Shown in pieces: positions 1 to 4,983 of a stretch of 5,008 nucleotides of DNA. Source of the DNA: Prevotella sp. (GTDB lineage Bacteria; Bacteroidota; Bacteroidia; Bacteroidales; Bacteroidaceae); the NCBI GenBank assembly GCA_021203915.1, contig JAJQAI010000303.1, positions 1-5,008 on the forward strand, in the 5' to 3' direction. Position 1 is the first letter of the stretch. Each line of letters opens with the position of its first letter. The notes beneath the pieces are model-generated. The model was not told the DNA's origin. It did not search any database and saw only the letters and a program-made list of their open reading frames with translations. Made by a program: the position numbers and the translations under genes.

Positions 1-546
1 TTTCCACATTCCCAAATATCTAAATTTGAAATTCTTACCTTTTGCTGAGGGGAATTGGCTTCTTGAGTCAACACGTGAACGAAGATGCTCTACGATTCTA
101 TTATAACAATCAAGTCCAGAGGTTGCCTTACAGTTTATAACCACATGTGTGTCTCTATATTCATGCTTGCCAGTAATTGGTACTAAAACAACTCTTTTAA
201 AATCTAAAGAGCCCTCATACCATCCGGGTCTTTCCTCATTAAGGTGAGCTAAAATAGGGGATACTGTTTCTTTATAATCATCTATAGAAGAAGCATTGGA
301 TCTAAGAGCTTTTTTTTGCTTAAAATCTGACATAGTCCTAGCCTCAGTTTTTATTATTATGAAATATATTCTAGGACGAATTTTGTAACGCTTTGGATAA
401 TAAACATCGCTTGCAACATAGGCCCTTATATCCTCTTCGAGTTCTGGGCTCATCCCAATTTCATCAATAGATGCTAAAAAATCAATAGCTTGCTCAATAG
501 TGGAAACTAGTGTTTCCTTGTCAAAATACCTGATGTATAAATTCAT
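1..546 (-). CDS. Conserved-looking hypothetical protein, 3' end cut off by the window edge
   Basis: The frame stays open for 182 codons from an ATG to the left edge, so the C-terminus is missing. The protein begins MNLYIRYFDKETLV. It has no signal peptide and no long hydrophobic segment, so it is probably cytoplasmic. Visible stretches are an acidic helix-like part at 33-45 (SPELEEDIRAYVA), a basic and hydrophobic strand-like part at 51-66 (PKRYKIRPRIYFIIIK), a lysine-rich variable part at 74-95, and a segment at 157-182 rich in R, S, K and aromatics that contains SRSQFPSAKGKNF. The sequence resembles uncharacterised Bacteroidales proteins I recall, but I cannot assign a domain or function. 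This is the only ATG before an in-frame TAA upstream, which fixes the start. There is no Shine-Dalgarno sequence and no TAnnTTTG promoter between it and the tRNA 38 bp upstream, so transcription from the tRNA promoter is plausible. Codon use and intact reading argue for a real gene. Confidence 0.82.
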   Translation of the reverse strand, partial: MNLYIRYFDKETLVSTIEQAIDFLASIDEIGMSPELEEDIRAYVASDVYYPKRYKIRPRIYFIIIKTEARTMSDFKQKKALRSNASSIDDYKETVSPILAHLNEERPGWYEGSLDFKRVVLVPITGKHEYRDTHVVINCKATSGLDCYNRIVEHLRSRVDSRSQFPSAKGKNFKFRYLGMWK

Positions 547-561
547 TAGTTTAATCTTTGA

Positions 562-581
562 TTTTCTAAGGTGTTAGAAAA
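562..581 (-). other. Perfect A/T-rich hairpin between tRNA-Gly and the protein gene
   Basis: Two 8-base arms (562-569 and 574-581) are exact reverse complements around a 4-base loop. On the minus strand the hairpin starts three bases after the tRNA discriminator base. No T-tract follows it in either direction and only one pair in each arm is G-C, so it does not look like a standard intrinsic terminator. It could mark the 3' end of the tRNA precursor or act as a processing site or 5' protecting structure for the downstream mRNA; this is inference. Confidence 0.45.
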
Positions 582-584
582 GCG

Positions 585-657
<73 letters not shown>

Positions 658-678
658 GAAAAATAATCAAAAAAAAGG

Positions 679-762
679 TGAAGAGGAGGAGACTCGAACT
701 CCCACGAAAATAAATTCACTACCCCCTCAAAGTAGCGCGTCTACCAATTCCGCCACCTCTCC
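679..762 (-). tRNA. tRNA-Leu (anticodon GAG)
   Basis: This is an 84-base class II tRNA with a long variable arm. The acceptor GGAGAGG pairs with CCTCTTC with one G-U pair. The D region has the leucine-type GGCGGAATTGGTAGACGC. The anticodon stem CTACT/GGTAG closes a loop with GAG, reading CUC and CUU. The discriminator base is A, as leucyl-tRNA synthetase expects. The bases after it are CCT, so CCA is not encoded. The variable-arm stem is short and A/T-rich. A spacer of 21 bases separates it from the tRNA-Gly downstream. Confidence 0.97.
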
Positions 763-774
763 AACAATTGTGGT

Positions 775-921
775 TACTTTGGATAAATGTGCCCAGAACA
801 GGACTCGAACCTGCATGCCGTAAGACACACGCACCTGAAACGTGCGCGTCTACCAATTCCGCCACCTGGGCAAAATTAAATGAAAGGTAAAGCCTTCTTA
901 GTAGTTATTTTATCCAAAATA
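775..921 (-). repeat. Inverted repeat bracketing tRNA-Leu(CAG)
   Basis: TTTGGATAAA at 778-787 and TTTATCCAAA at 909-918 are exact reverse complements lying in the two spacers around the tRNA gene. In the minus-strand RNA the pairing extends by three more pairs, one of them G-U, to 775-787 with 909-921, giving 13 consecutive pairs. One arm starts three bases after the tRNA 3' end; the other ends 37 bases before its 5' end. The match is seen directly; that it folds in the precursor is inference. Confidence 0.5.
790..871 (-). tRNA. tRNA-Leu (anticodon CAG)
   Basis: This is an 82-base class II tRNA. The acceptor GCCCAGG pairs with TCTGGGC with one G-U pair. The D region matches that of the neighbouring tRNA-Leu (GGCGGAATTGGTAGACGC). 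The anticodon stem CACGT/GCGTG closes the loop TTCAGGT, giving anticodon CAG for CUG codons. The variable arm is long and the T loop is TTCGAGT. The discriminator base is A and CCA is not encoded. The sequences on both sides of this gene can pair with each other (see the flanking inverted repeat). Confidence 0.97.
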
Positions 922-925
922 TAAG

Positions 926-998
<73 letters not shown>

Positions 999-1026
999 GA
1001 AAAATTCCTTAAAATCCTCTTAGGAA

Positions 1027-1042
1027 GCATTTCTCCAAATGC
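1027..1042 (-). other. Hairpin at the predicted 5' end of the tRNA precursor
   Basis: Arms GCATTT and AAATGC are exact reverse complements around a 4-base loop. If transcription starts about seven bases after the -7 element, around 1038-1042, the transcript would begin at or just inside this hairpin. It may be a 5' cap-like structure on the tRNA precursor or a chance dyad. Confidence 0.35.
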
Positions 1043-1046
1043 GGTG

Positions 1047-1078
1047 CAAATATACAGACTTTCTCTCAAAGAGACAAA
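1047..1078 (-). promoter_or_regulatory. Bacteroidota-type promoter of the tRNA cluster
   Basis: On the minus strand a -33 element TTTG (1075-1078) is followed after exactly 20 bases by the -7 element TATATTTG (1047-1054). This matches the known Bacteroides primary-sigma consensus TTTG, 19-20 bases, TAnnTTTG. The bases just after it, CACCGC, are G/C-rich, as in discriminators of growth-rate-controlled stable-RNA promoters in other bacteria. The spacer holds a perfect dyad, arms 1062-1066 and 1070-1074 around a 3-base loop. No other good promoter lies between the four tRNAs, so they are probably one transcript. Confidence 0.8.
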
Positions 1079-1123
1079 ACATTTTTGCCTTTTTTCTTTG
1101 ATAGTTTCAAAACCAGTATGATT

Positions 1124-2293
1124 TTAGTCCATACGGGTTTTGTAGTCGTTATAATCGAAGTCTCTAAGGATTTCTATCTTCCCATCAAGATGCTCTATGG
1201 CAATCATTGGGTGAGAAATGCCATTAAACATATTAGTCTTGACTGTTGTATAATGCAGCATATCTTTAAAGATTATTACGTCTCCAATTTTGAGTTCATC
1301 TTTAAAGACCCACGTACCCATGTAATCACCAGCAAGGCAAGAATTTCCGCCAATTCGATATGCATTCTTTTTAGTAATATCTTCTTTAGAGGCATCCGAG
1401 GGGAGTATCTTGGCTCCAAGAATTTCAGGCTTATAAGGCATTTCAAGGCAGTCTGGCATATGACAAGAGAAACTTACATTTACTATGGCTGTCTTTATTT
1501 GGTGATTTTCAACTATGTCTACAACATGTGAAATTAGATTTCCAGTTTGCCATGCAAACGCACTTCCTGGTTCCATTATAACCTTAAGATGAGGAAATTT
1601 TTTCTTAAAGTCTTTAAGGGTATTAATAAGTAAATCTTTGTTGTATCCCTGACGCGTAACTAAATGTCCGCCACCAAAGTTTACCCATTTAACTTGATTG
1701 AAAAGGTGGGAAAATTTTTTCATGATTTCATTAAGTGTGCGAGAGAATTCCTCTGCTTGACTCTCGCAATGACAATGAAAATGTAGACCTTCAATATCAG
1801 AGGGTAATTCCTTTGATAAGCAAGAAGCTAAAACACCAAATCTAGAACCCTTTGCACATGGATTATATAGCTCTGTAGAAATTTCTGAGTACTCTGGATT
1901 AAGGCGCAGCCCTAAGCTTATATCTTTATTTTCTCTTTTTACCCGCTCATGAAAACGAGCGTATTGAGTTAGAGAGTTAAAGGTTAAGTGGCTTGAATAG
2001 CGTGAAATCTCATCTATCTCATAATCTGTGTAAGCAGGAGAATACGTCAGAGCCTTACTACCAAAGGCTTCGTAAGCAAGACGCGCCTCATTTAGTGAAC
2101 TAGCCGTGGTAGATGTTATATATTCTTTAAAGATAGGAAAGGTTTTCCATAGAGCATAGGCCTTAAAGGCTAGGATGAATTCTGTATCCGTCTTAGATGC
2201 TATTTCACTAATAAGAGAAAGGTTAGCTCTAAGCCGAGCCTCTTCTAGTACGTAGCAAGGACGTTGAAGATTATTTAGTGCTTTAATGTCCAT
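1124..2293 (-). CDS. nspC: Carboxynorspermidine/carboxyspermidine decarboxylase
   Basis: This is a cytoplasmic PLP enzyme of the alanine-racemase-fold decarboxylase family. It releases CO2 from carboxyspermidine or carboxynorspermidine to give spermidine or norspermidine, the last step of the route from aspartate semialdehyde plus a diamine. The 389 residues are the usual family length. K44 in LAFKAYALWK is the expected PLP lysine at the end of the first barrel strand. HFHCHCE (171-177), GGGH (207-210) and EPG (241-243) match the cofactor-binding strands. CHMPD (277-281) and GGNSCLAGD (315-323, C319 and D323) fit the dimer-interface active-site loops, so it should be active. The partner dehydrogenase is not in the window. 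Which polyamine it makes cannot be read from sequence; spermidine is likelier in gut Bacteroidota. The ATG has no Shine-Dalgarno, and an in-frame TAA lies two codons upstream, fixing the start. The gene follows a terminator-like hairpin very closely and has no clear promoter. Confidence 0.95.
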   Translation of the reverse strand: MDIKALNNLQRPCYVLEEARLRANLSLISEIASKTDTEFILAFKAYALWKTFPIFKEYITSTTASSLNEARLAYEAFGSKALTYSPAYTDYEIDEISRYSSHLTFNSLTQYARFHERVKRENKDISLGLRLNPEYSEISTELYNPCAKGSRFGVLASCLSKELPSDIEGLHFHCHCESQAEEFSRTLNEIMKKFSHLFNQVKWVNFGGGHLVTRQGYNKDLLINTLKDFKKKFPHLKVIMEPGSAFAWQTGNLISHVVDIVENHQIKTAIVNVSFSCHMPDCLEMPYKPEILGAKILPSDASKEDITKKNAYRIGGNSCLAGDYMGTWVFKDELKIGDVIIFKDMLHYTTVKTNMFNGISHPMIAIEHLDGKIEILRDFDYNDYKTRMD

Positions 2294-2296
2294 ACT

Positions 2297-2329
2297 TTAT
2301 GAAAAAATAAAAAGCGGATTACCGGCCAT
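2297..2329 (-). other. Possible ten-codon leader ORF just upstream of nspC
   Basis: ATG at 2329 opens MAGNPLFIFS followed by TAA, ending three bases before the nspC ATG and in the same frame. AAGGA (2337-2341) lies seven bases before this ATG, good Shine-Dalgarno spacing, whereas nspC has none. The ORF runs through the 3' arm and T-tract of the hairpin described here, so translating it would interfere with hairpin folding. The peptide has no run of a regulatory amino acid. The layout is visible; that it is translated or regulatory is inference, and chance is quite possible for so short an ORF. Confidence 0.25.
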
Positions 2330-2366
2330 ACTTTTTTCCTTAAACGACTGATAATCCGCGTTTTTT
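2302..2366 (-). terminator. Intrinsic terminator-like hairpin after the FadL-like gene, usable in both directions
   Basis: GCGGATTA (2314-2321) and TAATCCGC (2352-2359) are exact reverse complements. Two more pairs, one of them G-U, can extend the stem inward. On the minus strand the stem is followed by TTTTTATTTTTT; on the plus strand by GTTTTTT. It sits 21 bp after the FadL-like stop codon. The loop is about 30 bases, much longer than in typical intrinsic terminators, and contains a Shine-Dalgarno-like AAGGA and an ATG. Only eight bases separate the T-tract from the nspC start, so it may be a partial terminator or attenuator. Confidence 0.7.
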
Positions 2367-2380
2367 AAGTTTATCTATTT

Positions 2381-3940
2381 TTAAAAGTGATAACCCAAGG
2401 TAAGAAGTAATTGATGACGATCATTATCCACCTTTATAGAGTTACAAATGTTATTATCTGAGCTGCTAGCATCAGAGGCGTAATAATTCATGAATGGACT
2501 ATAATCTCCATTTTGTGCACAATATTGATATGCTAGGTCAATGGAAAAATTACTTATGTTATAACCCACACCACAGGTGAAACGATTAGAACCACTCCAG
2601 TTTGTGTAGTCAGTTTCTGAGGCATAGTATGTGCCAGGAGAATTGATGGTTCCATCCTTATATCCACTCTTACGATACATCGGGGACTCATAGTTGTATC
2701 CAACTCTTACGGCAAGATTATCAAAGATCTTCACCTCAGCTCCTAGTTTAAAGGTGCTAACACCACGAAGAGTTTCTTTTGTATGGTGATTCATTGCTCT
2801 ATCAGAAGAACTTGTATCGTAATAGGTGTCATAATACCAATCATATCCACCACCAGTGTTTACACGTGTGTCTAAATGAGCATAATCTGCGTATTCATAC
2901 ACTGCACCAATAGCAACGTGTTTACCAAAGGTTGTACCTAGACTTACACCAAACTTCCATGGCGTATATACCTTGAAGTCATATGCTTCGCTAATTGATG
3001 TCTGAGGTGAACCATAGTTAGCTGTCCAATCTTCTAAACGAAGCGAAGTGCGGTTTGTCGTTGTAAGATCATAGAAGGTTGGAGTGGCAACAGAAATACC
3101 TATACGGAATGGTGAAGACTCTATTGGACGGAATATCAAACCCATTTTGATATTGAATCCTGTTCCATCAATCTTGCGCTCATCTGAAAGAACGGCTCTT
3201 CCATCACTTCCAAGGGTCTCATTATATTCACTATAACTTCTATAGTTTACATCGCAAATGCCGAAGGTTACACCCCAATATAGACGATTATTAACATTTC
3301 CACTGATATTGAAGTCATACTCTCCAATGTATCCTCTATCTGCACGATTGATTGCATATTTATCAGCATCTGTGTAATAAAAATCACCCTCATCTGCTAG
3401 TAAGCCGTTGTAGTATAGATAGTCAACCTGCGAAAAAGCATTGCTATTGCTAGTGTAATGCATACCATTGCTTGTGATGTTGAATACGCCTTCAGCGCCT
3501 TTCATGTAGGATAATTTATTCTGAGAGGCTCCACTTAGTGCATCTGAAGCTGCAAGAATATATGCAAAATTGGTGCTCTTGTGATAGTTGAACGCAAAAT
3601 TCACATATGAGTTCTTGCCCGTTGGCTGTGAAAATACAAATCCTGCTTGGTCAAAGCTCAACTTAGTGGGATCCTTTCCTGCAAAACTATGCGCACTCTG
3701 TTGTGAGATAAGACCAGCAGATAGGTTAACTGTTGAGTGACGGAAAACTCCAATTCCGGCTGGGTTCGTTCCTATTGTCGATATATCGGCTCCAAGAGCA
3801 TCCATTGCTCCACCCATTCCGACATATCGTGCTGTACCATTGAGATCCTCTTTTGCAATTATAGCATTTTGATAAGTCTCTTGCGCTGATAGTGATAGTG
3901 CAACAAGACTTAAGAGGGATATAGAAATAATCTTTTTCAT
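2381..3940 (-). CDS. OmpP1/FadL-like outer-membrane beta-barrel transport protein
   Basis: Proteins of this family form a 14-stranded barrel in the outer membrane that lets hydrophobic compounds in; the substrate here is unknown. Residues 1-20 (MKKIISISLLSLVALSLSAQ) are a clear signal peptide. The N-terminal hatch-like region has MGGAMDALGAD (42-52) and TNPAGIGVFR (58-67), the family's most conserved part. Alternating aromatic strands follow, with TPWKFGVSLG (326-335) matching a typical FadL strand. The chain ends in LLLTLGYHF with a terminal Phe, the usual signal for barrel assembly. A Tyr/Asp/Ser-rich stretch at 365-381 is probably a surface loop. At 519 residues it is somewhat longer than E. 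coli FadL. A GTG 27 bases upstream is also in frame, but this ATG puts the signal peptide at the N-terminus. The gene lies 56 bp after the secreted low-complexity protein and probably shares its transcript. Many Bacteroidota homologues carry the old label hemin receptor, which has no support here. Confidence 0.9.
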   Translation of the reverse strand: MKKIISISLLSLVALSLSAQETYQNAIIAKEDLNGTARYVGMGGAMDALGADISTIGTNPAGIGVFRHSTVNLSAGLISQQSAHSFAGKDPTKLSFDQAGFVFSQPTGKNSYVNFAFNYHKSTNFAYILAASDALSGASQNKLSYMKGAEGVFNITSNGMHYTSNSNAFSQVDYLYYNGLLADEGDFYYTDADKYAINRADRGYIGEYDFNISGNVNNRLYWGVTFGICDVNYRSYSEYNETLGSDGRAVLSDERKIDGTGFNIKMGLIFRPIESSPFRIGISVATPTFYDLTTTNRTSLRLEDWTANYGSPQTSISEAYDFKVYTPWKFGVSLGTTFGKHVAIGAVYEYADYAHLDTRVNTGGGYDWYYDTYYDTSSSDRAMNHHTKETLRGVSTFKLGAEVKIFDNLAVRVGYNYESPMYRKSGYKDGTINSPGTYYASETDYTNWSGSNRFTCGVGYNISNFSIDLAYQYCAQNGDYSPFMNYYASDASSSDNNICNSIKVDNDRHQLLLTLGYHF

Positions 3941-3970
3941 AACTTTCTTAACTTTAAAATTATTCACTTC

Positions 3971-3998
3971 AAAAAAGCGAGTATTTTTTGGCTTTTTT
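3971..3998 (-). terminator. Weak hairpin between the two envelope genes, possible partial terminator
   Basis: AAAAAAGC (3971-3978) and GCTTTTTT (3991-3998) are exact reverse complements with a 12-base loop. On the minus strand the 3' arm ends in a run of six T. Only two of the eight pairs are G-C, and the hairpin overlaps the stop codon of the upstream gene. It may lower expression of the downstream barrel gene or protect the upstream mRNA end, but complete termination is doubtful because no promoter is visible for the next gene. Confidence 0.4.
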
Positions 3999-4872
3999 AT
4001 CGTCTGCCACCGCCTCCGCCATGGCCTCCACCAAATGAACCACCGCCACCTGAGCGGCCTCCACCAAATGAGCCTCCACCACTATGGCCTCCTCCGCCCA
4101 TTGCACTAGAGCTACGTGTGCCACCAAAGGTGCTACTGCTGCGGCTACCCCCAAAGGAACCTCCTGAACGAGTTGGTGAAGAATTTTGACGAGCTGAACT
4201 ACCTTGTCTACTTCCACTAAACCGTCCTGAGCGGGATGCACTTGAGGGTCGATTAGCTCCACTGCTTCCCGGTGATACTCTACCTCCACCGCGAGAAGCT
4301 AAACTATGATTTCTTGTACCCACTCCACCTATATATGGGCGATAACCACCACCATGCCATAATGGGTGACTCCATCCATAATACCAAGGGCTATGCCAGC
4401 CGTACCAACCATACCAGCTATAATACCATGGATCATACCAGGGGTCAAACCACCAATAACGAGAGTAATAATATGGTCCATACCATCCATAATACCATGG
4501 ATTGCACCAATAAAAGTCGTCAAAACGACTCATTAATCGACTACACTTATAATCATCTTCGTTATCGTAGTATTCATCACCATCTATCCATGAGTAACTA
4601 CTGCTAAGACTATCTGGAAGTAACTCTATAACATCGCTTGAAAGAGAATCTTCATCTAGTAAAACATACCGAGAACTAAAATCTCCCCAACCATTGTATT
4701 CGTCTACATCTCTAGGATTTTGGTTATATACATAGCGCTCAGAGCGATTTTGTTTTGTAACCGTACTTCCACTTGTAGTGTTTTTACTTGTGGTATAGTA
4801 CATATCATCCTGCGAAAATGCAAGTATTGAAGTAAGGCTTAATAAAGCCGTAATTAATAAATATCTTTTCAT
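3997..4872 (-). CDS. Secreted low-complexity protein: acidic, Trp/Tyr-rich and Gly/Ser/Arg-rich segments
   Basis: I do not recognise a named domain. The 291 residues begin with a signal peptide (MKRYLLITALLSLTSILAFS), so the protein acts outside the cytoplasm. There is no lipobox cysteine. Residues 54-119 are acidic (GDEYYDNEDDYKC). Residues 120-173 consist mostly of W, Y, P and G, with PWYYGW-like units repeated (PWYYGWYG, DPWYDPWYYSWYGWYGWH, SPWYYGW). From 186 the chain is disordered-looking and basic, rich in S, R and G, with four S/T-F-G-G motifs (239-242, 248-251, 268-271, 279-282), ending GGGGGRR. Only two cysteines, C110 and C123, flank the start of the aromatic segment and could form a disulfide. 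AAGGAG nine bases before the ATG supports this start over an in-frame ATG at 4986, whose extension would cross the promoter and bury the signal peptide. It is first in the probable operon with the FadL-like gene. A structural or surface-matrix role is possible but unproven. Confidence 0.85.
   Translation of the reverse strand: MKRYLLITALLSLTSILAFSQDDMYYTTSKNTTSGSTVTKQNRSERYVYNQNPRDVDEYNGWGDFSSRYVLLDEDSLSSDVIELLPDSLSSSYSWIDGDEYYDNEDDYKCSRLMSRFDDFYWCNPWYYGWYGPYYYSRYWWFDPWYDPWYYSWYGWYGWHSPWYYGWSHPLWHGGGYRPYIGGVGTRNHSLASRGGGRVSPGSSGANRPSSASRSGRFSGSRQGSSARQNSSPTRSGGSFGGSRSSSTFGGTRSSSAMGGGGHSGGGSFGGGRSGGGGSFGGGHGGGGGRR
4023..4071 (-). repeat. 33-bp-period direct repeat in the Gly-rich coding tail
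   Basis: The 16-base string GGCCTCCACCAAATGA (plus strand) occurs at 4023-4038 and again at 4056-4071. The period of 33 bp equals 11 codons, giving two SFGGG(R/H)-type protein units. Loss or gain of a unit would keep the frame, so copy number could vary between strains without breaking the gene. Confidence 0.75.
4420..4502 (-). repeat. Short direct repeat in the Trp/Tyr-coding segment
   Basis: The 14-base string ATAATACCATGGAT (plus strand) occurs at 4420-4433 and 4489-4502. A near copy, ending in CAAGGG instead, starts at 4379. Each encodes a PWYY unit on the minus strand, which shows that the aromatic segment grew by internal duplication or is kept uniform by codon-level similarity. Confidence 0.65.
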
Positions 4873-4881
4873 ATACACTTT

Positions 4882-4887
4882 CTCCTT
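4882..4887 (-). promoter_or_regulatory. Shine-Dalgarno sequence AAGGAG of the secreted protein gene
   Basis: AAGGAG lies nine bases before the ATG at 4872. Such clear sites are uncommon before Bacteroidota genes, where A/T-rich leaders dominate. It decides between the ATG at 4872 and the upstream in-frame one. Confidence 0.65.
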
Positions 4888-4924
4888 GTTTTTTTCTTCA
4901 CAAAAATAAATGTAAACTATACTG

Positions 4925-4932
4925 CAAATGTA
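4925..4932 (-). promoter_or_regulatory. -7 promoter element of the envelope operon
   Basis: TACATTTG on the minus strand fits TAnnTTTG exactly and is followed by CAGTA. Transcription would start near 4918, giving a leader of about 46 bases. At the expected -33 position (about 4952-4956) there is no TTTG, so the promoter may be weak or need an activator. Confidence 0.65.
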
Positions 4933-4967
4933 GGGAAAAACCCTAAATAGGAATAGGTTTTCCCCTA
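4931..4967. promoter_or_regulatory. Imperfect inverted repeat between divergent promoters, candidate operator
   Basis: TAGGGAAAAACC (4931-4942) and GGTTTTCCCCTA (4956-4967) are reverse complements at 11 of 12 positions, with a 13-base spacer. The left part also holds the small dyad TAGGG/CCCTA, and the spacer region contains the tandem hexamer AATAGGAATAGG (4946-4957). The repeat covers the region from the leftward -7 element to just short of the rightward one, where a regulator would control both. No known operator is recognised. Confidence 0.4.
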
Positions 4968-4975
4968 ATTTTTTA

Positions 4976-4983
4976 TACTTTTG
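4976..4983 (+). promoter_or_regulatory. -7 promoter element facing right, for a gene beyond the window
   Basis: TACTTTTG on the plus strand fits TAnnTTTG exactly and continues as CACCG, the same five bases that follow the tRNA -7 element. A divergent gene should begin right of the window; the remaining 25 bases show no start codon. No TTTG is present at the expected -33 position. Confidence 0.55.

Noticed and set aside
1079..1123. Possible terminator between nspC and the tRNA promoter
   Set aside because: Only a five-pair A/T stem (TTTGA/TCAAA) is present and no T-tract follows on the minus strand, so I do not call a terminator; nspC transcripts may read into the tRNA cluster.
1085..1531. 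Plus-strand open frame of 148 codons
   Set aside because: It lies antisense to nspC, whose protein is clearly recognisable with all catalytic motifs; the antisense product resembles nothing and has no promoter or ribosome site.
3941..3967. GTG start nine codons upstream in the FadL-like gene
   Set aside because: The ATG at 3940 puts MKK and the hydrophobic core at the true N-terminus; the extra residues have no family support.
3969..4289. Minus-strand open frame of 106 codons rich in V, A, E and H
   Set aside because: It is a frame-shifted reading of the Gly/Ser-rich tail of the secreted protein; the repetitive, G/C-rich coding DNA keeps alternative frames open.
4272..4607. Plus-strand and other minus-strand open frames over the Trp/Tyr-coding segment (also 4329-4523)
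   Set aside because: Their His/Thr/Asn-rich or Gly/Ile/Met-rich repeats simply mirror the PWYYGW-coding repeats in other frames; no start signals or family resemblance.
4976..4983. Protein gene starting inside the last 25 bases on the plus strand
   Set aside because: No ATG, GTG or TTG with a usable leader is visible after the -7 element within the window, so only the promoter is reported.
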